Assembly: GCA_035602155.1 (NCBI GenBank)
Contig: DATNMW010000359.1
Span: forward strand, 1-33,170
Direction: 5' to 3'
Length of the DNA stretch: 33,170 nucleotides
Source: Bog-159 sp035602155
GTDB lineage: Bacteria; Acidobacteriota; Terriglobia; Bryobacterales; Bryobacteraceae
Shown here: positions 1 through 8,500 of the stretch, piece after piece
Layout of the letters: every line of letters begins with the position of its first letter
How positions within the stretch are numbered: position 1 is the stretch's first letter
Notes under the pieces: model-generated
What the model saw: only the letters and a program-made list of their open reading frames with translations
Database searches by the model: none
Told to the model about the DNA's origin: nothing
Made by a program: the position numbers and the translations under genes

Positions 1-2
1 TG

Positions 3-1487
3 GGCGAGAAGGAATTCTTCATTTGCTTTTCGATGACCGTGATGGGCCTGGTGACGGTGATCGAGTGGGAGATGCTCTTTCCCGACCGCCGCGACTATGC
101 CAACCTGACTCCCCTGCCCATCCGGCTGCGCACCATGTTCGGCGCGAAAATCGCGGCATTGCTGGCCTTTCTGACGGTTTTCTCCGTAACCATCAACGCC
201 TTCTCGCCCGTGATGTTTCCGGCGGTGGTCCTCCAGAAGGGATCGGTGCTGAACGTGATCCCCTTTGCCCGCTGTCACATCGTCAGCATTCTGGCGGCGA
301 ATACCTTCGTGTTTTTTCTCTGTGTCGCGGTGCAAGGGATTCTGATGAATGTGCTGGGATACCGCGTGTTCCGGCGCGTCTCGCCTTATGTGCAATTCGC
401 GCTGGTGGCGCTGCTGATCCTGATGTTTCTGTTGTCCGGACGCATGGTCTCCGAGCTGCAACTCCACACGGCCAATCCCGCCGCGGTCTACGCATTTCCG
501 CCGCTCTGGTTTCTGGGACTCTATCAAACGCAACTGGGCTGGACCAATCCCGTGTTCCGGGAACTGGCCTCGTCGGCGCGCATGGCCGCGGGATGGACCA
601 CCGCCGGCGCCCTGGCCACTTATCTTTTGAGTTACAAGAGACATGTCACCAGGTCGCTCGAAAGCGCGGATGAGTTCTCGGCCGTGCCGTCGGCCATGGA
701 CAGATTCGTGGGCCGCATACTGGATCGTTTTGTGGTACGCGATGCGTTGCAACAGGCTGCATTTTACTTCGTCTGGAAGACCCTCACCCGCAGCCGCCGC
801 CACAAGCTGCTCTTCGCGGCCTATGTGGCCGTGGGGTGCGCTGTGATCTTCGAGGGACTGGCGGTGCTGGTAGCGCGCGGCGGCAATTCCTGGATGTACC
901 ACCCCATACCGGAGTTGTTGCCCGCGCCGCTGATACTGGCCTTTTTCATCTTGTGCGGCATGCGGCATGTGTTTGCGGTGCCCGCCGAACTACGCGCCAA
1001 CTGGGTGTTCCAGGTTTCGGACCGCGGTGAGGCGCGCCGTTGCCTGGCCGGAGTCAAGAAAGCCATGATCGTGTTCGGCGTCGTTCCGCTGTTCGCTCTG
1101 CTTTTGCCGCTGCATGTGCTGTTCTGGGGCTGGCGGACGGCCGCGCTGCACATGTTGTTCGGCACGGTCGTCTCGTTGCTGTTAGTGGAAGTGCTACTGG
1201 TAAACTTTGAGAAATTTCCATTTACGTGCTCATATCTACCCGGCAAAGCCAATCTGAAAGTTTCGTGGCCCATCTATCTGTTCGGTTTCACGACGTATGT
1301 TTCCGTGTTTCTAACCTTGGAACACTGGATGCTGCAGCGTCCACAGCGCTTTGCCTGGCTGGCGGCGGTGGTCCTCCTGGTACACGCGGCGCTTTTCATC
1401 TACCGCTGGCGCGTGGGGCGCGACGTCGCGCTGGTCTTCGACGAGCAGCCGGAGCCTTTGGTGCGCACCCTCGACTTGTGGGCTTAG
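3..1487 (+). CDS. Multi-pass membrane protein, ABC-2 permease-like, 5' partial
   Basis: The reading frame is open to the left edge of the window, so the true start lies upstream; the first in-frame ATG is at 33. The visible 495 residues form many hydrophobic helices separated by short basic loops. Early in the frame is the stretch FPDRRDYANLTPLPIRLRTM, which I associate with a family of large acidobacterial integral membrane proteins usually found beside ABC-transporter ATPase genes. The C-terminal part holds another set of membrane segments and a conserved-looking GKANLKVSWPIYL loop. No ATPase gene is visible because the upstream DNA is outside the window. The protein is surely a polytopic inner-membrane protein; a role as an exporter permease is inference. 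Confidence 0.6.
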   Translation, partial: GEKEFFICFSMTVMGLVTVIEWEMLFPDRRDYANLTPLPIRLRTMFGAKIAALLAFLTVFSVTINAFSPVMFPAVVLQKGSVLNVIPFARCHIVSILAANTFVFFLCVAVQGILMNVLGYRVFRRVSPYVQFALVALLILMFLLSGRMVSELQLHTANPAAVYAFPPLWFLGLYQTQLGWTNPVFRELASSARMAAGWTTAGALATYLLSYKRHVTRSLESADEFSAVPSAMDRFVGRILDRFVVRDALQQAAFYFVWKTLTRSRRHKLLFAAYVAVGCAVIFEGLAVLVARGGNSWMYHPIPELLPAPLILAFFILCGMRHVFAVPAELRANWVFQVSDRGEARRCLAGVKKAMIVFGVVPLFALLLPLHVLFWGWRTAALHMLFGTVVSLLLVEVLLVNFEKFPFTCSYLPGKANLKVSWPIYLFGFTTYVSVFLTLEHWMLQRPQRFAWLAAVVLLVHAALFIYRWRVGRDVALVFDEQPEPLVRTLDLWA

Positions 1488-1502
1488 GGACTTATGGGGC
1501 GG

Positions 1503-1572
1503 CCAATCCTGGGCGCAGCCGCATTTCAGGCGGCTTTAGCGCGATGGAAAACGCGCCCACAGGCAGGATTGG
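1503..1572. repeat. Structured inverted repeat with nested hairpins
   Basis: The 9-base arms CCAATCCTG (1503-1511) and CAGGATTGG (1564-1572) are perfect reverse complements. Between them lie two further hairpins: AGCCGC/GCGGCT (1517-1522 with 1530-1535, 7-base loop) and GCGCG/CGCGC (1539-1543 with 1552-1556, 8-base loop). The whole can fold as a closed three-way junction. It lies between the membrane protein stop and the hydrolase promoter and is not followed by a T tract, so it is not a standard intrinsic terminator. It may be an interspersed palindromic element or a structured RNA. Confidence 0.6.
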
Positions 1573-1599
1573 GTCGGATTGAAGCGGCGCGGTTATTTC

Positions 1600-1627
1600 A
1601 TGACAAGTACTTAAGGACTGATATAAA
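1600..1627 (+). promoter_or_regulatory. Predicted sigma70-type promoter for the hydrolase gene
   Basis: ATGACA (1600-1605) matches the -35 consensus at five of six bases, and TATAAA (1622-1627) matches the -10 consensus at five of six, with a 16-base spacer. The expected transcription start is near 1634, only a few bases before the GTG (1636) and ATG (1642) start candidates, so the mRNA would have almost no leader. Confidence 0.6.
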
Positions 1628-1635
1628 TTAGTTAT

Positions 1636-2457
1636 GTGTGGATGTGGCTTCTCGGCCTCGCCGTACTGGTCTATGCCGCGATCTATTTCGTGGTCAGCCG
1701 GCTGATCTTTCGACCCCTCCGTTATCCTGGCGGCAAGTGGCACACGCAAGCGGAATTGGGAGCGCGGGATGTCTGGCTGCGCACGAGTGACGGTGTGCGC
1801 CTGCACGCCTGGTTCCTGGAAGCGCCGGGCAGCCGCTTGGTCACCATGTATCTCAAGGGCAATGGCACCAACCTGACGAATCGCACGGGCCATCTGCGCG
1901 AGATAATCCCCGCGGGCTCCTCGGTTCTGATTTTGGATTATCGCGGCTACGGGAAGAGTGAGGGCCGCCCCACCGAACGAGGACTGTATCGCGACGCCGA
2001 TGCGGGCTACGATTCGCTGATCGGTATGGGGTACGAACCGGGGCAGATCGTAGTGCTCGGCGAGTCGCTAGGTTCGGCGGTAGCCGTGGAACTCGCGAGC
2101 CGCCGCCCGTGCGCCGGCGTGATTCTGGAGTGTCCGTTCACTTCATTCTCGGCCATGGCCGGGACCGTCGTGCCATGGGCCGGGCGGCTCTTCGCAAGCG
2201 GGTTCAATTCCCTGCGCAAGATCGGCGGCGTGCATGCGCCCCTGCTAATCATCCATGGCGACCACGACACCATCACGCCTTACGCCATGGGCCGGGCGCT
2301 ATTTGAGGCCGCCAACGAACCGAAGTCGCTGTGGACGGTCGCGGGAGCCACTCACATCGACATTGTCCAAGTGGCTGGTCCGCTCTACCGCGCGCGGTTG
2401 CAGTCGTTTTACGAAAGCCTCGTTCCGCGGCCCGGCGCCGCCGGTACGTCGGCCTGA
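1636..2457 (+). CDS. Membrane-anchored alpha/beta hydrolase (Bem46/ABHD13-like)
   Basis: A 273-residue serine hydrolase. Residues 3-20 form one hydrophobic N-terminal anchor; the rest is an alpha/beta hydrolase domain. The nucleophile elbow is GESLGS with Ser144, the acid is probably Asp211 in HGDHDTITP, and the catalytic His is His240 in GATHID. The DYRGYGKSEG stretch at 101-110 is typical of the Bem46/ABHD12-13 group, whose bacterial members are esterases or thioesterases of unknown substrate. The start is GTG at 1636 or ATG at 1642 (two residues shorter); no Shine-Dalgarno sequence fits either, consistent with the promoter lying directly upstream. The TMEM175-like gene starts one base after its stop, so the two are probably co-translated. 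Confidence 0.85.
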   Translation: MWMWLLGLAVLVYAAIYFVVSRLIFRPLRYPGGKWHTQAELGARDVWLRTSDGVRLHAWFLEAPGSRLVTMYLKGNGTNLTNRTGHLREIIPAGSSVLILDYRGYGKSEGRPTERGLYRDADAGYDSLIGMGYEPGQIVVLGESLGSAVAVELASRRPCAGVILECPFTSFSAMAGTVVPWAGRLFASGFNSLRKIGGVHAPLLIIHGDHDTITPYAMGRALFEAANEPKSLWTVAGATHIDIVQVAGPLYRARLQSFYESLVPRPGAAGTSA

Positions 2458-2458
2458 T

Positions 2459-3094
2459 ATGAGCGATTCCTACAACAAGATCGCGGGACAAAGCGTGGAG
2501 CGTCTGGCAGCCCTTAGCGACGGTGTGTTCGCGGTCGCCATGACGCTGCTGGTGCTGGACCTGCGCGCCCCTGCGGTGGAAGCGATCCACAACGAAAGCG
2601 ACTTGTGGCTGGCGCTGGGCGCGCTCGCGCCGCGGCTGGTCATGTGCGCCATGACTTTCATGACGCTGGGAATCTTCTGGGTAGGACAGCAGACCCAACT
2701 GACCCATCTGACCCGCTCGCAGCGCAGCCTTTCGTGGATGCACATCCTGTTTCTGTTCGCGGTCTCCATGACGCCGTTCTCCACCATGCTGCTCGCCGGG
2801 TTCATCGTCTACAGGATCGCGTTGCTGGTTTATTGGGTGAACCTCCTGCTGTTGGGCGGCACGCTGTACCTCACCTGGGTATGCGCGCAGGGCCTCGGCC
2901 TAGTCCGGAACGATATGCCCCCGGCGGTGGCGGTGGCCATCAAGCGCCGCATCGTCATCGGGCAAACGCTCTATGCCTGCGGCGCACTGCTCTGCCTGGT
3001 GAGCACCTATGTAAGCATCGGATTCATTGTGCTGGTGCAATTGAACTATGCGATCGCTCCGCGCTTGCCGGGGCGGCGCCGGCAGTCGGATTGA
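2459..3094 (+). CDS. TMEM175/DUF1211-family membrane protein
   Basis: A 211-residue protein with about six membrane helices. Helix 1 carries RLAALSDGVFAVAMTLL (residues 15-31), the DUF1211/TMEM175 signature; the usual FSD is LSD here (Leu19-Ser20-Asp21). Bacterial TMEM175 proteins form tetrameric potassium-permeable channels, whereas the human protein carries two such repeats in one chain. The ATG at 2459 is separated by one base from the preceding stop, and a longer frame from 2255 would overlap the hydrolase, so the short start is preferred. The gene ends 12 bases from the converging RMD1-like gene. Confidence 0.82.
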   Translation: MSDSYNKIAGQSVERLAALSDGVFAVAMTLLVLDLRAPAVEAIHNESDLWLALGALAPRLVMCAMTFMTLGIFWVGQQTQLTHLTRSQRSLSWMHILFLFAVSMTPFSTMLLAGFIVYRIALLVYWVNLLLLGGTLYLTWVCAQGLGLVRNDMPPAVAVAIKRRIVIGQTLYACGALLCLVSTYVSIGFIVLVQLNYAIAPRLPGRRRQSD

Positions 3095-3106
3095 CGGCCC
3101 CACAAC

Positions 3107-4213
3107 TTAAATCTTTCCTTCGAACAGGAATACCAGTTCGATCACCAGAATGACCACCACCATCAGCTCCAGCACGAAGGCGCGCCCCTGCTGGAATTGG
3201 TCCACCATGAACTGGTACAGATCGCCGGCCGTGTGCAGTTTTTCGTCCACCAGCCGGCGGTAATCCGTCACGCCCACCTTGCCCGCGGCCAGGCGGTAGA
3301 CGCGCGCGGAGTACATATCGCTAAGGAACTTGATCGAATTGTCCATGCGCTCGGTCAGTTCGCGCACATCCAGACGGATGGTGTTCAGGCGCCCAGCCTC
3401 CCGCGCCAGACGCCAGCGCGCCAACACCCCGGTACCCTTGTCGAGCGAGCGGTAAACGTCGGCCAGCAGGCGCGTCAGCATGTCGTCGTAATAACGGAAC
3501 TCGATCAACTGCGAATTGGCATACTCCAATAGTTGCATCACCGGCAGGGCATCTTCCGGTGTGTCATATACCAGCGCCGCAGTCCAGCCGATCACCACCA
3601 GGTCGTCCGGATAATACGACCGGCGCGATTGCAGGATCTCCATGCGCTCGTCGTCGGCCAAGCGCATCTCTTCGCCGCGCACAACTTGTGCGATCTCGTC
3701 GCCGCGCTCGGCGATCAATTCCTCGGCCGTCACGGTACTACCGTCGCTCTTCGTCATCGGGAGAAGTTGGATGACGTAGTAGTCTTCCGTCAGCCAGTCC
3801 GCGTACGGTTTCACCAAAGCCGGACGCGCGCGTGCCAGGCTGCGCCGGACGCTATCGGCCGCCTGTTTTTCGATCTCCGGCGCTGCAATGGAGCGGCTCG
3901 ACAGGCGCATCAATTCGCGCCAATCGAACTCGAAGGGCAGTTGCAGCTCGATGGACACTACGCCATATTCGTAGTAGTGCATCTGGGCTTGCAGCCGCTC
4001 GCCGCTTTCCAGCGGCAACGGTTCCAGGGACTCGATGACCGGCGGCTTTTCAAACCGTACGTATTCAGGCGTGGGCCGCCGAAAGCTGGGCTCGCGTCCA
4101 GCCGGCTGCGCGCCCAGAATCGAGCGCAGATCCTCCAGCTTGATCTCTTCGCACACGTCGTAGAGAAACAACAACCAGAACGTGCCGGAGAGACGATCGG
4201 TGGAGGTAGGCAT
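3107..4213 (-). CDS. RMD1/DUF155-like protein with C-terminal membrane anchor
   Basis: A 368-residue protein. The N-terminal two thirds are soluble and contain an YYEYGVVSIELQLPF segment near residues 90-105. The last third is helical (LLEYANSQLIEFRYYDDML, then a charged helical stretch) and ends in one hydrophobic segment (VLELMVVVILVIELVFLF) before a short EGKI tail. This order, with a conserved xxNSxLxExRYYDD helix and a C-terminal membrane helix, resembles the RMD1/DUF155 family known from yeast mitochondria and many bacteria, whose biochemical role is unclear. AAGG lies 9 bases before the ATG. The serine hydrolase gene upstream ends 18 bases away on the same strand, so this is probably the last gene of that operon. 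Confidence 0.55.
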   Translation of the reverse strand: MPTSTDRLSGTFWLLFLYDVCEEIKLEDLRSILGAQPAGREPSFRRPTPEYVRFEKPPVIESLEPLPLESGERLQAQMHYYEYGVVSIELQLPFEFDWRELMRLSSRSIAAPEIEKQAADSVRRSLARARPALVKPYADWLTEDYYVIQLLPMTKSDGSTVTAEELIAERGDEIAQVVRGEEMRLADDERMEILQSRRSYYPDDLVVIGWTAALVYDTPEDALPVMQLLEYANSQLIEFRYYDDMLTRLLADVYRSLDKGTGVLARWRLAREAGRLNTIRLDVRELTERMDNSIKFLSDMYSARVYRLAAGKVGVTDYRRLVDEKLHTAGDLYQFMVDQFQQGRAFVLELMVVVILVIELVFLFEGKI

Positions 4214-4231
4214 GGATTGAGCCTTATTTCT

Positions 4232-5557
4232 TCAGATCATTTCTTCAAATCGGCGGGATGCGCCGCCGTAAGCAGCAAGTCCTGAAAGTCGAAACTGAAG
4301 TCCGTCAGAGGAGAAACCGGAAGCATGTTTATCTGCCGAATGGCCCCGTCCGCATTCAATGCAAACGTCACAAACGCATCCGCCGCCAGGCTGCGGTCGC
4401 GTCAGCGGGCTTTGCATGTGTCGTACTGCCAATGCTCCAAATCGCCAGTCAGTGCCGGTGACGGAGCTGAACATTCCGCCGGATTCCTGTTTAGTCAGCA
4501 CGACCACCGCCAGCTTCATATCCGGAATCACTGTGACTTGCGACACGTAGCCAGGCAGGCCACCCGTGTGGCCGACCATTTTATGGCCGCGATACTCGCG
4601 CAGCACCCAGCCCAGCCCATAAGCGGCGAAATTCGTTTGCAGCGCGGCCAGTGCGGGCGGCAGATCGGGTGTGGGAAGAATCGTCTGCGGCGACCACATT
4701 TCCTTGCCCTGGCGCTCGCTGAACAACCGCTTCTGCTCCAGGCCTGGAATCCCTCCGCCATTTAATTGAACCGTCACCCACTTGGCCATGTCGCTGACAC
4801 TCGAGTTGATGGCGCCCGCTGGCGCGGTGTTATCGATCCTGGCGGGATCGAGCGGCGTCAGCCTGCCCTCCACTTCCGAGTGCGGCGTGGCGAAATTGTC
4901 TCCCGCACGATAGCTCGCCACGCTGGTGTTACTGTCCGTCATCCTCAGCGGACCGAAGATCCGCTCACGGATGAAATCCTCCCATTGTTGTCCGGTCACC
5001 GTAGGGACGATCTGCCCGGCGGCAAGGTATAGCAGGTTGTCGTAGGCGTAGTGGCTGCGAAAGCTGGACGCCGGTTTCATGAAACGAAGCTTATGCAGAA
5101 TCTCGTCGCGTGTATAGGTGGATGGCGGAAAGAACGGCAAGTCGCCTTCGCCCAACCCCATCCCGCTCCGGTGGGTCAACAGATCGCGGATGGTGATCTC
5201 ATGCGTGACGTAGGGGTCGTACATCGGAAACCACTCGAGATGGTCGATCACTGGATCGTCCCAGTTCAGCTTGCCTTCGTCGACCAGAATTGCTAGAGCC
5301 GCGGTAGTGAACGCTTTGGTGTTAGAGCCGATGCGGAACAGCGTGTGCTCATCCACCCGGGCCGGCTCGCCCATGCGCCGTACGCCATAGCCCATAGCCA
5401 GCGCGACTTCGCCATTTTGCACAACGGCCACGGCCACTCCCGGTACATCAAACGCCTTCATCGCCCGTGCTATATATTCGTCGATAACGTTCAGCGGACC
5501 GGTCTGGGCGCACAGCGGAGAAAGACTGATCGACAAGAGAATCCAAAGCCGCGTCAT
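4232..5557 (-). CDS. Secreted serine hydrolase, class C beta-lactamase fold, decayed 3' end
   Basis: A 441-residue frame starting at the ATG at 5557, which has AAGGGG 9 bases upstream and begins a signal peptide (MTRLWILLSISLSPLCAQ); a TTG two codons earlier is less likely. The domain has the three motifs of the class C beta-lactamase/penicillin-binding fold: SNTK (Ser78, Lys81), YDN (Tyr172-Asn174) and HTG (His330). Such proteins are usually periplasmic D-amino-acid peptidases or esterases rather than true beta-lactamases. After VVVLTKQESGG (about residue 361) the frame loses family similarity: the rest is Cys-rich and reads out of frame with a DUF3471-like tail still visible in another frame (next entry). 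The catalytic domain is complete and could still fold, but the natural C-terminal domain is lost. It follows the tricorn-like gene by 13 bases. Confidence 0.85.
   Translation of the reverse strand: MTRLWILLSISLSPLCAQTGPLNVIDEYIARAMKAFDVPGVAVAVVQNGEVALAMGYGVRRMGEPARVDEHTLFRIGSNTKAFTTAALAILVDEGKLNWDDPVIDHLEWFPMYDPYVTHEITIRDLLTHRSGMGLGEGDLPFFPPSTYTRDEILHKLRFMKPASSFRSHYAYDNLLYLAAGQIVPTVTGQQWEDFIRERIFGPLRMTDSNTSVASYRAGDNFATPHSEVEGRLTPLDPARIDNTAPAGAINSSVSDMAKWVTVQLNGGGIPGLEQKRLFSERQGKEMWSPQTILPTPDLPPALAALQTNFAAYGLGWVLREYRGHKMVGHTGGLPGYVSQVTVIPDMKLAVVVLTKQESGGMFSSVTGTDWRFGALAVRHMQSPLTRPQPGGGCVCDVCIECGRGHSADKHASGFSSDGLQFRLSGLAAYGGASRRFEEMI
4237..4475 (-). pseudogene. Frameshifted remnant of the DUF3471-like tail of the serine hydrolase
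   Basis: In another minus-strand frame the sequence reads SPALTGDLEHWQYDT, then CKAR, a stop codon, RDRSLAADAFVTFALNADG, and later LPVSPLTDFSFDFQDLLL, ending at a TGA at 4237-4239. I recognise this as the usual C-terminal domain of these secreted serine hydrolases. Three lesions are visible. The join from QESGG to the SPALTG segment skips roughly 80-100 residues that family members have there. A one-base shift near 4459-4475 moves the frame. The codon at 4402-4404 is TGA where the family has Trp (RW-RDRSL). The lesion pattern is seen directly; the size of the missing part is from memory of the family. Confidence 0.7.
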
Positions 5558-5570
5558 GAACAAAAACCCC

Positions 5571-8500
5571 TTACTTCGTCTGATAATTGGGGTACTGCGG
5601 CCTCTTCAACACCGGCGGTGGATTGTTCCGCAGTTCCTCCATCACCACCTGGATAGCCTTCTCCAACTGCGGATCGTGTCCCTGCCGCACAAGCGCCGGA
5701 TCCAACTCCACTTCGATGTCCGGCGCAATGCCGTGGTTCTCGATATCGAAAGTTCCGTTGGGGTTCCAGATTGCAAAGCTGGGGGCCATCACCACACCGC
5801 CGTCCATCAGCTCGGGATATCCGGTTAGTCCGACCAACCCGCCCCAGGTGCGCTCGCCGATCAGTTTGCCGACGCCCGCGCGATGGAAGTACCACGGCAT
5901 GGCGTCGCCGCCCGATCCTGCGAATTGGTTAATGATCATCACCTTCGGGCCGAAGATCGCGCCCTGCGGCTGCATGGAGTCCGCGCCATCGCGCGTGGTG
6001 GCCACGCTCATCAGCTTGCGCTGCAGAAACTCGATGACGTCGGTGGCGAGATGGCCGCCATGATTGAAACGCTCGTCGATGATGGCGGCGTCTTTATCCA
6101 CCTGGGCGAAGAAGTAGCGCATGAAGCTGGTGTATCCGCCGAAGCCGGTGTCGGGCATGTGGATGTATGCCACGCGGCCTCCGGTCATTTGATCCACCTT
6201 GCGGCGGTTGTCTTCGATCCATGCCAGGTGCCGTAGGCCGGCTTCGTCGTCGACCGGCACGGCCGTCACTTCGCGCGCATTCGCTCCCGCGGGATCCGGC
6301 CCAACTTTCAATATCGTGCTCTTCCCGGCGGTGGCTTCGAAGAAGCTATAAACATTGTCGGCGGCGCGCACCTCCCGCCCGTTCACCGCTAACAGATACT
6401 CGCCCGCGGTCACGTTCACGCCCGGTTGAGTTAAGGGCGCCTTCAATTCGGGATTCCAGTTTTCACCGTCGTAAACGCGCGCGAAACGGTAGCGTCCGCT
6501 CTCGATCTTGTAGTCCGCCCCAAGCAGCCCTGTGCGCACATGCTTGACCTCCGGCCGGTCGCCGCCGCCCAAGAACATATGTCCCACGGTCATGTTGCCC
6601 AGCATTTCGGTGAACAGGTAGTTCAGATCGTCGCGCGAGCCTAGGCCGTTGAGGTACACGCCGTAGCGCTCTTCGGCGGCCTGCAAATCGAGCCCATGAT
6701 AGTGCGGGTCGTAAAAGAATTCGCGCTCGATGCGCCAGACTTCCCGGAACATCTGTTTCCATTCCGCCTGCGGGTCCACTTTCACTTCCAGATCCTGCGT
6801 CTTGAGCGCCTTTTCATTCCCCGGCTTCGGCGGCGGCCCATCGGGGCCGTCGGGCATGGGCGGCGGTTCGGCGATGGTCCATTTGTCGTCCTGCTGGTAG
6901 AGCATCTTCTCGCCCGTGAACGACATTTGGAAGTTCTTCACTCCGCCGACGATCACGTCCGTCTTGCGCTTGCTCAGATCGAAGCGATGGACCGTGAAGA
7001 TCGGCGGCGCTTGCGGCGAAAACGTCCCTTCGATGGCGTAAACCACTCCCGCTTTGCCCGCCTCAAGACCCACGTACCGGACTTGCGGCATGGGAAGCGC
7101 CAGAATACGCTGGCCGATCTTTTCCAGATCGACCTTGACCTCGACCTTCTCGGCGCTCTTGTCCTTTTCTTCTTTCTTGGCGTCGTCTTTTTTCGGCTCT
7201 TCCTTCTTCTTTTCGTCGTCGCTCTCGGGGGCTAGCGGAGACACCTGGCTCTTGGCCAGCACAATCAGATACACACTGGCGGTGACCGGCCGTGAAGCGT
7301 TCTGGATGTCCGGCTCCATCGCCGGACCGGAATTGGTGCTGGCCGTAAAGTACAGATACTTGCCGTTCTTGTCGAATACCGGACTCTCTGCGTCGCTCAT
7401 CCCGTCGGTAACCTGGGTGCTCTTGGCGTCCGCCAAGGAGTAGAGATAAATCGCCGACATGTGGCTTTTCAGACTCTTCGAATATGTCAGCCACTGGCTG
7501 TCCGGCGACCACGCGGGCGCCAGACCGCCACCGTTGAAATAGTAGTCCGTTTCCACCAGCACGGGCTTCTTCGCCGCCAGGTCCACATAGAAGAGATGAT
7601 CGTGGTTGTCCTGGTAAGCGATCTTCTTGCTGTCCGGCGACCACCGCGGCGTGGTGTAGAACGCCTTGCCCAGCGGGATCTTCATCGCTTCGCCAGTGCC
7701 GTCCTGATTGCGGACATGCAGCGCGTAGTCGCCCGATTCGTCCGACAAATAAGCGATACTCTGCCCATCGGGCGACCACACCGGCTCGCGCTCCATCACG
7801 GCCGTGCTGTTGGTGAGGTTGCGCGGATCTCCCTTGTCCGCCGGTACGGTCAGGATTTCCCCGCGCGCCTCGAACACCGCGCGCAAGCCGTTCGGCGAGA
7901 CATCGGCATTCCGCAGCCGCTTGGCGACGTTCACGAAGTGCGGCCGCAGCTCGGGCAGATCGCCCGCCAGTGTCACGGGCACTGCCTTGGTTTGCCCAGT
8001 CTTCAGGTCGTACAGATGCAGCTCGCCGAACTGCTCGTACACGATCGCGCCCGGCCCCGAGGCCGCCGACTTGAAGTCCAGGCCGCGGTTAGCGATAGCG
8101 CGTGTGACTTTACCCTCTTTCGTGTCGTAATAGAACAACGTCACCGGCCCTTCCCGGTCGGAGAGGAAGTAGATGCGGTCGCCGACCCACATGGGGTTGA
8201 AGTCGTTGGAATTGTCCCGAGGAATCTTGACGATGCTCGAATCCGCGAGGTCGGCGATCCAGATTTTGCGCGTCTGCCCGCCGCGATAGCGCTTCCACGC
8301 CTCCTGCCACTGAAACAGGGGCACGTAAGCCAAGTGCGAGCCGTCGGCGGAGTACGTCCCTTCCAGGGCGATGGGTAGCGGCAATTCTTCCGGCAATCCG
8401 CCGCCTTCCACCGGCGTGGTGTATAGCCTTGCGCCATCGTTGGGAATGGCGCGGGAGGAGACGAACAGCACACGCTTGCCGTCCGGCGTCCATCCCACCG

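Noticed and set aside
4232..5557. Reading the hydrolase as an antibiotic-resistance class C beta-lactamase
   Set aside because: The motifs show the fold only; sequence and tail resemble general secreted serine hydrolases with DUF3471.
7461..8378. Plus-strand frame of 305 codons inside the tricorn-like gene
   Set aside because: Antisense shadow of the propeller repeats; no ribosome site or domain.
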